A DNA stretch of 64,000 nt. It comes from Cedecea lapagei. Lineage in GTDB: Bacteria > Pseudomonadota > Gammaproteobacteria > Enterobacterales > Enterobacteriaceae. The translations under genes were made by a program, and so were the position numbers. Where the stretch lies: positions 2,480,001-2,544,000 of the forward strand of contig NZ_LR134201.1 in assembly GCF_900635955.1 (NCBI RefSeq), given 5' to 3'. Shown one piece after another: positions 52,183 to 60,307 of this stretch (its first letter is position 1; the number at the start of each line of letters is the position of its first letter). A model generated the notes under the pieces. The model did no database searches, was not told the DNA's origin, and saw only the letters and a program-made list of their open reading frames with translations.

Positions 52183-55100
52183 TTATTCGTCTCCGGCAAG
52201 TGCGAGCGTGCTGTCAGCAGCACCCACGGCAAAAATGGTCTGCGGCAGGCTGAAGCCCTGCAGTTTGAGTAACGCCAGTGGTCCGTCACCGAGTTCACTA
52301 CGTAGTATGAATTTCAGCGGGTTGCCTTCCGGGGTGATCCACACCAGCTGGGTGCGGCTGCTGTCGAGTGGGGTGATAAGTGCCTTATCGAGCAGACGGA
52401 TGAAGCCCCAGTACCCCTGATTACTGGCATACAGGCGCATTTCGGTGCTGGTTGAACGCCAGCTCAGATCCACGCCCGGATAATACGTATTGCCCGGCCA
52501 GGTGAAACTCTGCCAGCTTTCCATCTGGTTGAAATAATCCAGTTTCTGGCCATCAAGCGTCAGCTGGGTGCGGGCCACATCCCGCGACGGTCGGGCCATC
52601 AGCTCAAAATGCACCCCGGCATCGCCCTGGGCAAAGGCAATATCGGAGATATCAGCAAGCTTATTGATAGCAGTAAGGAACGCCGGGCTGATGCTCATTC
52701 CCTGGCTGGCAGCCGGATCCACCACCCAATGACTGCCTTCCTGATGGAGCATGCCGCCGAGGTTAGTTTTTATGAACGCGGCAATGCGCCCTGAGTCGCT
52801 TCGCAGGAACTGGGCCAGCAGTGGCAGGGAGGCATCGCTGCCGGTGGCCTTAAACGGATACCGTCCAGCAAAGGCGGTGTTCCACTGCGAGACAATGGTG
52901 CTCTGCCAGCGGGCATTGAGGCTGCCTGCGGCCGGGGCAAGTACCTGACGCCAGGCCAGGTCAAGCGGCTGCACAAACAGCGCCTGCCCGAAGCCGTTCC
53001 ACTCCTGTCCGAGGCTTGCGGCCACCAGAGAGCCGTAGTCACGGGTGTCGGTTAGATCGATAGCTTTGCCCTGGAAGACGGTCTGGGCCAGCATCTGCGC
53101 CATCGCCTGCGGATCGGGCGCGCTCGTCACCTGCTGCAGCTTGAGACGCACCTGAGTTACACGGGCAAGCCAGGACTGGAAGCTGAGGTTACCGTCCGAG
53201 CCGGTACCGTCCTTCCCGGCCATCAGGCCTGTGAGCGGACCAAACACGCCGTCCAGCGGACCTCTGGGCCCCTGCGCCTGTTCAATAAACTGTTTTGCGT
53301 TTTTCTTACGCCCCACCAGTTTTTTCGCCGAGTCCACGAGGGTTTCAGCCAGGGCTTCACTTTTGGCTCCGGTCTGACCCTGCCAGGCAAGGGTATTCAT
53401 CAGCGCCACAAGAGGTGACTGGCGCACATCCGCCAGCAGGTTCAGTTGGGCAATGGCTTCCGAGAGCGATGACGCTTCCTGCCACTGAATGCTGTTGGCC
53501 ATATTCAGCCAGGCATTACCAAAGTCGGTGAAATAGCGTTCCGTCAGACGCTGTTTAAGTGCTTCCGGTGACACATCACTGCCCGGTTGGTGGGTTTTAT
53601 CAGTAAGCACCCAGTCGATTTCATCACGGCGGGTCTTCACCACCTCATCAATTGCATCCTCGACCTGCTCTTCCCACGCCTGCCGAGTGAACATCCCCGG
53701 CACCACTTCTTCAGAAGAGAACAGGGATGACGCATCGGTATCACCTGTCATGTCAGCGAGGGTTAAATCCGGCCAGTTACGCGCAATGCGGCCGAGCATC
53801 TCCTGATACAGACCGGATTCGGCGTTGCGCTGACCAATCTGTTTGAGAAGGATCTGACGTACTGTTCCCACCAGTTCGCGGTCTGGGGTAATTTTCCACT
53901 CCGGGTGTGCCGGTAAGTTCTGCCCCCAGAAGCCGAGCAGTTTCGGGGCCTGTGTCTGCCATACGCTGTCAGGCACACCGCTGCGATGCGGCCAGGTTTT
54001 CAGCATGTTGCCGGCAAGCCAGTTTGCATCGGCTTTATCGGGACGGGCCAGCATCAGGTAGCCTTTTAGCAGGCCGTAAGTCTTCTGGGTGGCGGACGTA
54101 CGCGCATTACTTGCCGGTGGCAGTTGCACAAAGGCGTTAAGCTGGCGGTGAAGTTCGTCTGCCAGCGCATCGCGCATCAGCTGCTGGTTGTTATGGGCAT
54201 ACAGTGGCCACAGCATCTTCAGCGTGTCGCTGTCCTGGTTCAGGCCAAAGCGGGTATACCACGGCGCACCGTGTACTTCGCGGTTCTGCAGACGAGCGAT
54301 GGTCTGCTGTAAGGCCAGCTGATTACGCAGTCGTTCCGGCAGAGGCTGTTTTGTGTCGGCCGCAACTCGCGCCGTATCCTGGGCGAGCCAGATTTGGGTG
54401 CGGTTGACGGACAGAGACAGTAGCGTACCCGCGCCCCAGAGCAGTACCAGACCCAGCAGCAGCAGGCGCAGTACTTTTTGCCAGTGGAAGCCGATTTTAC
54501 GGGCCTGCACCTGCAGGCTGTCGTTTTCAAGCGCCTTCCAGACAGCCGGTGACAGGCGTGCATGCGGTACCGTTTCGGTTCCCGGTAATGCCGGACTGAA
54601 CATCACCCCGCGAAGACGATACGGGGCTGGCCCTGACATCAGTGAGGTCAACAGTGCTACCAGGGAACTTCGTAACGAGCCGCGCAGGGCTTTTGACAAA
54701 CTCAGCAACCAGTGATGTTGTGAGTTTTCCAGCAGGGCCGCGACACCGGGCGTCTGCAATTCGGATGAAAGCGTGGCGAGTGTTTCGCTGGTCTCTCCCG
54801 ATGTCGCCCGCGAGCCAAATAGCACGCCAGTGGGAGGCACACCCTCTCCGTCATGGGCCCAGGTACCTTCCCGAACAAGCCACAGCCAGACCGGCAGCTG
54901 CCAGCCCAGCAGGGTATCGGTTTTCTGGCGTACACGCACCAGCGTGTCCTGCTTCGCCGTATCGGGCAGTGCAGCCGCATTCATCACCTGCACCACGCCA
55001 TCCAGCGGACGCTGTGTTCGCACCTCTTTCAGGACGGACAGGAACTCATCATCCGGCACACTTTCCGCCAGACCGCCGTAAATAAGCACAATCCCATCAC

Positions 55101-55554
55101 TCTCCTGCCAGTGATCGCGCTTAAGACCTGGCACCACTTTTTCGATATCGCTGTCGGTACCCTGTACCAGCAGCAGGCGCACTTTAGCTTTCCAGCGACG
55201 GCGGTAGCGCAGGCTCAGGTGATCGACCAGCGCCTCAGCCACAAACCGGGAGGTATCCGCGTCGGTATGTTTTGCCTCTGGCTGGGATGCAGCCGCCTGC
55301 TGTCCAGAGGCGACCACATCCAGCTTTCCCTGCTTCTCACCGTTCTTCGTGAAGACAGTTTCAAGTACCCAACCGATGATCACTGCGGCCAGCATCAGCA
55401 AAAGACAAATGATCACAATGCCGGTCGCGCTGATCGGGCCCAGATTGAAGGTGTCCTTGACCCACACCGGGTAGATCCAGAGTGCACCGCCAATGAGACA
55501 GACAGATAACACGCCCAGGAGCAGCGTAAGGAGAAAAATGGATGCGATTTTCAT
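52183..55554 (-). CDS. tssM: TssM (IcmF family), T6SS membrane-complex protein
   Basis: 1123 residues. Two N-terminal membrane helices (about 5-27 and 40-62), a cytoplasmic domain (about 90-375) and a third helix near 385-405, then a long periplasmic part of IcmF-related and C-terminal beta-rich domain that meets TssJ. It forms the inner-membrane base of the apparatus with TssL, whose gene is not in the window. The cytoplasmic domain has no GxxxxGK(S/T) Walker A motif, so nucleotide hydrolysis is unlikely for this copy, as in other enterobacterial TssM proteins. Confidence 0.94.
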   Translation of the reverse strand: MKIASIFLLTLLLGVLSVCLIGGALWIYPVWVKDTFNLGPISATGIVIICLLLMLAAVIIGWVLETVFTKNGEKQGKLDVVASGQQAAASQPEAKHTDADTSRFVAEALVDHLSLRYRRRWKAKVRLLLVQGTDSDIEKVVPGLKRDHWQESDGIVLIYGGLAESVPDDEFLSVLKEVRTQRPLDGVVQVMNAAALPDTAKQDTLVRVRQKTDTLLGWQLPVWLWLVREGTWAHDGEGVPPTGVLFGSRATSGETSETLATLSSELQTPGVAALLENSQHHWLLSLSKALRGSLRSSLVALLTSLMSGPAPYRLRGVMFSPALPGTETVPHARLSPAVWKALENDSLQVQARKIGFHWQKVLRLLLLGLVLLWGAGTLLSLSVNRTQIWLAQDTARVAADTKQPLPERLRNQLALQQTIARLQNREVHGAPWYTRFGLNQDSDTLKMLWPLYAHNNQQLMRDALADELHRQLNAFVQLPPASNARTSATQKTYGLLKGYLMLARPDKADANWLAGNMLKTWPHRSGVPDSVWQTQAPKLLGFWGQNLPAHPEWKITPDRELVGTVRQILLKQIGQRNAESGLYQEMLGRIARNWPDLTLADMTGDTDASSLFSSEEVVPGMFTRQAWEEQVEDAIDEVVKTRRDEIDWVLTDKTHQPGSDVSPEALKQRLTERYFTDFGNAWLNMANSIQWQEASSLSEAIAQLNLLADVRQSPLVALMNTLAWQGQTGAKSEALAETLVDSAKKLVGRKKNAKQFIEQAQGPRGPLDGVFGPLTGLMAGKDGTGSDGNLSFQSWLARVTQVRLKLQQVTSAPDPQAMAQMLAQTVFQGKAIDLTDTRDYGSLVAASLGQEWNGFGQALFVQPLDLAWRQVLAPAAGSLNARWQSTIVSQWNTAFAGRYPFKATGSDASLPLLAQFLRSDSGRIAAFIKTNLGGMLHQEGSHWVVDPAASQGMSISPAFLTAINKLADISDIAFAQGDAGVHFELMARPSRDVARTQLTLDGQKLDYFNQMESWQSFTWPGNTYYPGVDLSWRSTSTEMRLYASNQGYWGFIRLLDKALITPLDSSRTQLVWITPEGNPLKFILRSELGDGPLALLKLQGFSLPQTIFAVGAADSTLALAGDE

Positions 55555-55581
55555 AGATAGAGGAGAGCAATCCCTTGAGAG

Positions 55582-56742
55582 TTATTCCGGGGTGACAATA
55601 CAGAGTTGTCGGTTGTCTTCTGAAAGTTCGGTGACAATAAGCTGGGCTTCGCTGTCGTTCAAACACTGACGGGTCGCCAGCTGTAACGCCTGCCAGGGAG
55701 CGGCAACGCCCGCAAACCCGACAACCGTGTCAATATGGGTAATTTTATCGGCCTTAAGGCCAGGAGCATACGTCTCACGGGCCTTGCTGAAGATATCGCC
55801 GGAGGCCATCTGGCCGCCGCTAGTCCATGCCTGCTTCAGTGCTGTTTTTTCCAGTCCTGACCACATCATGACGCGCTCAAATGCCCGGTCGAGATTGCCA
55901 TCGCGGCACATCTGCGGCCGGTGAACTTTGACCGACACGTGCGGGATATCCTTCAGACGGCAGTTGGTCAGCAGTAACACGGAAATGGACTCGCCACTGT
56001 CCTCTGGCGGGTGTTCGTATAGCTGAGCGCTGACTACAAGTAACGCAGCTGCATGGTCATAATGGCAGTCCAGCCAGTAGTCGAGGATTTCCAGCCCCGT
56101 CAGGTCGCGGATACGCACCAGCGGGTGAGTAATGCTTTTTTGCAGAAGCGACGGCAAAGTCGAAAACTGTTCACCGGTATCCACCGCCAGATAGCAGGTC
56201 AGCGTCGACGGAAGCAGCGCCACCAGATTCTGTACGTGGGCGGTTATCTCCTGAAAATAATGCGCTTCCCGATCGGCCATTTCTCCCATCGCCGCCAGAG
56301 CCCGGTGACGAACCGGATTGCCGCCATTAACGGGCTCACAGGGCATCATCAGGGGCTTTTTGGCTAACACGGCCTCATGCGTCATCGGGCTGGCAGACCC
56401 CAGCCCGTTAATCAGGGCTTCACCGATAAGCCAGGCAAAGCGCTGCCCACGCGCAACATCTGCGCGGTACCGGGCGGCGGTTGTGGCGTTTTTTCTTTCA
56501 CAACGCCCATAGAGGAGTACGTAGCCAAAATAGCGCCCGACAACCAGCAGCCCCCACAACACGACAGGCAACCCAGTTGCCAGCCCCCAGAACGCGCCAC
56601 CTGAGCGCTCGCCCTCCCATAACAGGAATGTGGCCGCAGTCCCTGCCAGCAGCATCACAAGTCCCAGGAGCAGCCAGCGTTTGAAACGCGGTCGAGGAGG
56701 CAGTTTCTCCCGCGCCGGGATGCGCTCAAGTTCAACCGGCAC
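55582..56742 (-). CDS. T6SS-associated inner-membrane protein
   Basis: 386 residues from GTG 56742 (MPVELERIPAREKLPPRPRFKRW); GGTGGGG just upstream gives a good ribosome-binding site and no other start is as well placed. Two membrane helices near the N-terminus (about 24-42 and 50-72), then a ~300-residue soluble part with VVSAQLYEHPPEDSGESISVLLLTN and CRDGNLDRAFERVMMWSGLEK. Genes of this kind sit between PAAR and tssM in enterobacterial T6SS clusters; the function is not known to me. It starts within 3 bp of the PAAR stop and precedes tssM by 27 bp. Confidence 0.75.
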   Translation of the reverse strand: MPVELERIPAREKLPPRPRFKRWLLLGLVMLLAGTAATFLLWEGERSGGAFWGLATGLPVVLWGLLVVGRYFGYVLLYGRCERKNATTAARYRADVARGQRFAWLIGEALINGLGSASPMTHEAVLAKKPLMMPCEPVNGGNPVRHRALAAMGEMADREAHYFQEITAHVQNLVALLPSTLTCYLAVDTGEQFSTLPSLLQKSITHPLVRIRDLTGLEILDYWLDCHYDHAAALLVVSAQLYEHPPEDSGESISVLLLTNCRLKDIPHVSVKVHRPQMCRDGNLDRAFERVMMWSGLEKTALKQAWTSGGQMASGDIFSKARETYAPGLKADKITHIDTVVGFAGVAAPWQALQLATRQCLNDSEAQLIVTELSEDNRQLCIVTPE

Positions 56743-56744
56743 GT

Positions 56745-57008
56745 TTACCCCACCAGAGCATTGGGCAGTGAGCTGATAAGCGTGCAGCCACAGCCACACT
56801 TGTGACCGTGGAACGCCACAGGAACACCGCGATCGCGATAATTTGGGTTACCTTCGACGATAGTGGTATCACCATGCTCAGGACAGGAAACACGATCACC
56901 TTTTCGGGCCACGCCGATATCTCCAAAAAGCATGGTTGTTGAGCAAGATAATACTGCTCCACCGTGAGTGGTTTTGTCGCCGAGACGGATTATTCCTTGC
57001 ATATTCAC
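56745..57008 (-). CDS. PAAR-domain spike-tip protein
   Basis: 87 residues: GIIRLGDKTTHGGAVLSC at the start, KGDRVSCPEHGDTTIVEGNP in the middle and FHGHKCGCGCTLISS near the end. The His and Cys residues of the PAAR cone bind zinc. The protein sharpens the VgrG trimer; there is no toxin extension, so it is a plain structural PAAR. It follows the AT-rich immunity gene by 50 bp. Confidence 0.93.
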   Translation of the reverse strand: MNMQGIIRLGDKTTHGGAVLSCSTTMLFGDIGVARKGDRVSCPEHGDTTIVEGNPNYRDRGVPVAFHGHKCGCGCTLISSLPNALVG

Positions 57009-57058
57009 ACCTATTCTCTACAAATCAGCATATTAAAGCGTTAGCATCTCAAGACAAA

Positions 57059-57997
57059 TTAGTTAAAAAGATTCAAGTCCTGACAAGAAATGTACCCATC
57101 AATAACTTTATTCTTAGCATTAGTATATTCAATCAAACACCTACCCTCACCGATGTTTAGGAGGGTTATTTTATCACCCTTAACCAAATATGATTTCATC
57201 CTCTCCCCAGTCGATGATTGAAAATAAGCCTTTGAGGACTTAATTTCAAACGGTGAATTCCCACCGGCGACCAAACCTACTTTTCTAGCATTAGCCTTCT
57301 CAAAAGTAGACTTGCCATTTAAACTCTTCAAAACATCAAAGTCTATTGATGGATTTGGAACGTTCTGAATCACCACCCAAGTATCACTCCCATATTGATC
57401 ACAAGTGTCACTATTATTTTCACAAGAAATTATTTTATACTTTCCATTTTCCAAGTCGATCTTGCTTTCATATAATTTATATACGTATTGCTTTTCATTC
57501 TCAAACAGGATTATTGGCAAGTATTTAACCTTGTCATTTATAAAGTATGATGTTTTAACTTTGTTATTGTTATCTATAATTTTATTGATAAAGTCATCTC
57601 CTTCCCCCCCTGTAATAGATGATTTATTATCAATTTTTTTATCTAACCCACAAAGACCTTCTTTGGACACAACTCCATTACTGCCACTTTTAAAATCCAC
57701 ATAAATGCAGTTAACTCTAAAATTAATGTCATCCCGTTCAATTACTGAAAACACAGAGTAAGAGTCTAAAGAATCACTATCATGCACAACAGAGGGTTTT
57801 CCTCCGAAGTAATCAAAATAATACGATGTATTCCCTTCATCCCGCTCTTCAAACTTAAGAAACGATCGGCCATCATCTGATTTTATTTGCTGCAAACCCT
57901 TATCGTAAGATAATTCAGAACCCAACTCATTGGCTGCAAATGATACACTTGCGCTGCAAATAAAGAAACCAACAATAAATGAACTAGTTTTTTTCAT
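57059..57997 (-). CDS. Secreted probable immunity protein
   Basis: 312 residues with a Sec signal peptide (MKKTSSFIVGFFICSASVSFAA, cleaved near residue 21), so it is periplasmic. No family recognised; the last ~60 residues (KAYFQSSTGERMKSYLVKGDKITLLNIGEGRCLIEY) look like an SH3-type beta fold. It lies 1 bp after the stop of the muramidase-like effector at 57999-60305 and is as AT-rich as the toxin end of that gene, so it is most likely the effector's cognate immunity protein, acting where the peptidoglycan is. Confidence 0.75.
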   Translation of the reverse strand: MKKTSSFIVGFFICSASVSFAANELGSELSYDKGLQQIKSDDGRSFLKFEERDEGNTSYYFDYFGGKPSVVHDSDSLDSYSVFSVIERDDINFRVNCIYVDFKSGSNGVVSKEGLCGLDKKIDNKSSITGGEGDDFINKIIDNNNKVKTSYFINDKVKYLPIILFENEKQYVYKLYESKIDLENGKYKIISCENNSDTCDQYGSDTWVVIQNVPNPSIDFDVLKSLNGKSTFEKANARKVGLVAGGNSPFEIKSSKAYFQSSTGERMKSYLVKGDKITLLNIGEGRCLIEYTNAKNKVIDGYISCQDLNLFN

Positions 57998-57998
57998 C

Positions 57999-60305
57999 TC
58001 AAAATCCTTTAGATGCTGATGAAGTTTGCTCCAGAATCACTTCAAATCGTTTCGCATATGATGCAATCAGGGGAGCCTGATCCTGACCATTAATAATGTA
58101 CCGCGCTCCAACATAATTAATCTCACCAGCATTAATATAACTATTTAATTTTTTACCACTAAACATGCCTTCCTCCATCCCCCAAACCATAATAGGAACT
58201 GCATATTTGAAATCACCAGCTAAGTCAGGGGTATCAACAAAATTCACACCAAATTTATCCTGAGCTTTCTTATAATTATTTTTCCATGTTAGATGTACAC
58301 AACCACGGCCTCGGTATTTAAAACCGTCACCTTGTGCTGTATTGCCGTTCTTGATCGCTCTTTCTCTTCTTTTTGGTGTATCAGCTAGCACGGGGTCATA
58401 TTTATTAAAATAGCTCACACCACCGATTTCAGGCTTCTCACTAAAAAACTCAGCAGTTGTATAGTGATAAGTCTCATGCCTGATTGTTGCCAGCATATAC
58501 GCTAACTTATATAAGTTAGGCTTGTACTCCATAGAAGTAGCATAATAACTATTTAAACTGTTCAAGACCTTACGTAAGTTACTCTTTGATACAGATGACA
58601 ACGCAGCAGTTCCTGAAGCAAACGAGGTATGCCCCTTCTCGTACAGAGACATAAAAGCGTCAACATTAATTAATTCTGCTGAATCAGATAATGCTTCAAT
58701 AAATATCACAGGGTGCATATGCCAGACAGGAGCACCACTGCTGAACCCCTCCACCTTGCTCATCCATTCCATGTCGTCAAACCACTTTTTAACATAGCTT
58801 ATACACAGCGGATCCAGCTGCTTTAAAAATGTTCTCCAGCGGTGGTGGCTGCTCCCACCGAACCATTCACTGTCGTGTTTGACCACCATTCTTGCTGCAA
58901 TATCTCTGATATCCAGCTCTGCATAATTAACAGCATGACGCAGTTCTTCGCCGGAAAGGTCACCACTGTTGTCACTGTCCATTTTCCGCAGCAGGGCTTT
59001 ATAGTAGCCAGAGACCTGTTTTTCCCGGATACCGCGCTCAGGACGTACCCACTCCGCCATTCTGGTGAACCCGTCCTTGATCCACCCTTCACGCAGGGAT
59101 TTCGTCATATCGGATGTGGACGGCTCTTCAAATGCTTTAAAGCCCAGTTTATCCAGGTCGTACTGGCCGATATCAGCATCGACATCGTCTTCGCTTACCC
59201 AGGCCCCGTCCCCGATATCAAACCAGCGCTTGCCGCCGCTGTCTTTGAACGGATGGCATTTGTCCTGCGGCACAATTTTGTGAATATCTTTCTTCACCTG
59301 TCCTCTGGTCCGGGTGAAGGTATCGCCGGAACGGCTATAAATGAAGCTTTCCGGGTGGATATATACGTACTTCGGGCCGCTCTTAACCTGTGCCTTATTG
59401 CTCAGAAAATCAATCATCCGGCTGTCGGTGCTGAGCACTTCAATATGCACAAAAGCACTTTTCTCCACGCCGTGTAAGTCGCAGGGAGCAATGTCTTCCG
59501 CAAGGTAGCCCACCGCATCACCTGCTGCAACCTCAAGTCGGGTTGCTGGTTTGACGACGGTATCAAATGTACCCTGCGTAACCGCCTGCTGCATCCAGGC
59601 CGGCAGGTGTGCCCTCTGCTCACCCACGGATGTCAGATAATGCGGGTCGAGCGACACCCAGAACGCCCCGCCGGTCATTTCGGATTTGCTGTTGAGCATC
59701 CGCGCAAGCCCGAACGTCTGCGTCTGCCCCTTCAGGTCGAAGGTAATCTCACGCAGCACAATGACGCTGTCGCCTGTTTTAAGTTTATTCTTCTTCGCGA
59801 CCGGAGCCTTATCTCCGTCTTTTTCTTTACCGGTATATTCACGCTTGCTCAGCCCGTCGCCCTTCTCTGTAACCTGATACAGCTTGTGCTCTGGAAAAGC
59901 AGACAGCGGGGCAAGCCCGATATACAGCGAGTAAAAATCGAGGCTGTTGTCCTTCTTTTCGGGATCCGGGGTACAGGTGGATTTGACCAGCACAAAGGTA
60001 CTGGAATACTGCAGCGAGTTATTAATGTATTTACCGGTCAGATAGTCCTGATTAATACGCCAGGCCACCACTTCGCCCCCCGCCATAAACTGAAGCGGTA
60101 CCGCCGTGTCTGCCGTCTCGCCTGTCAGCACGGAACCCGGTGCGCTCTTACCGGTGATGTGGATCCCGCCGTGCCACATGTTATTTGTACCAGCCAGCCA
60201 GGAGCCGTGCGGCTCCTGACAAAGCGGCTGCATCATGTCATCCACGGTGGCGTACTGCTCGCCATTCGCTTTTCGGGCAGGAAAACAGATTTTCATTCCA
60301 GTCAT
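57999..60305 (-). CDS. T6SS effector with GH19-type muramidase-like domain and EF-hand
   Basis: 768 residues. The N-terminal region (about 30-300) includes WHGGIHITG and FYSLYIGLAPL, which recall an M23/LytM-like fold, probably non-catalytic and used for cargo delivery. A canonical Ca-binding EF loop lies at D443-E454 (DSDNSGDLSGEE). The C-terminal ~190 residues resemble GH19 chitinase/lysozyme-like enzymes: a possible catalytic Glu611 in IRHETYHYTTAEF and GDGFKYRGRGCVHLTW at 659-674. It should cut peptidoglycan glycan strands in the target periplasm. From about residue 500 the DNA becomes AT-rich, like the immunity gene after it. It starts 2 bp after the vgrG stop. Confidence 0.82.
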   Translation of the reverse strand: MTGMKICFPARKANGEQYATVDDMMQPLCQEPHGSWLAGTNNMWHGGIHITGKSAPGSVLTGETADTAVPLQFMAGGEVVAWRINQDYLTGKYINNSLQYSSTFVLVKSTCTPDPEKKDNSLDFYSLYIGLAPLSAFPEHKLYQVTEKGDGLSKREYTGKEKDGDKAPVAKKNKLKTGDSVIVLREITFDLKGQTQTFGLARMLNSKSEMTGGAFWVSLDPHYLTSVGEQRAHLPAWMQQAVTQGTFDTVVKPATRLEVAAGDAVGYLAEDIAPCDLHGVEKSAFVHIEVLSTDSRMIDFLSNKAQVKSGPKYVYIHPESFIYSRSGDTFTRTRGQVKKDIHKIVPQDKCHPFKDSGGKRWFDIGDGAWVSEDDVDADIGQYDLDKLGFKAFEEPSTSDMTKSLREGWIKDGFTRMAEWVRPERGIREKQVSGYYKALLRKMDSDNSGDLSGEELRHAVNYAELDIRDIAARMVVKHDSEWFGGSSHHRWRTFLKQLDPLCISYVKKWFDDMEWMSKVEGFSSGAPVWHMHPVIFIEALSDSAELINVDAFMSLYEKGHTSFASGTAALSSVSKSNLRKVLNSLNSYYATSMEYKPNLYKLAYMLATIRHETYHYTTAEFFSEKPEIGGVSYFNKYDPVLADTPKRRERAIKNGNTAQGDGFKYRGRGCVHLTWKNNYKKAQDKFGVNFVDTPDLAGDFKYAVPIMVWGMEEGMFSGKKLNSYINAGEINYVGARYIINGQDQAPLIASYAKRFEVILEQTSSASKGF

Positions 60306-60307
60306 CC

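Noticed and set aside
52183..55554. ATPase motif in TssM
   Set aside because: No GxxxxGK(S/T) sequence found in the cytoplasmic domain.
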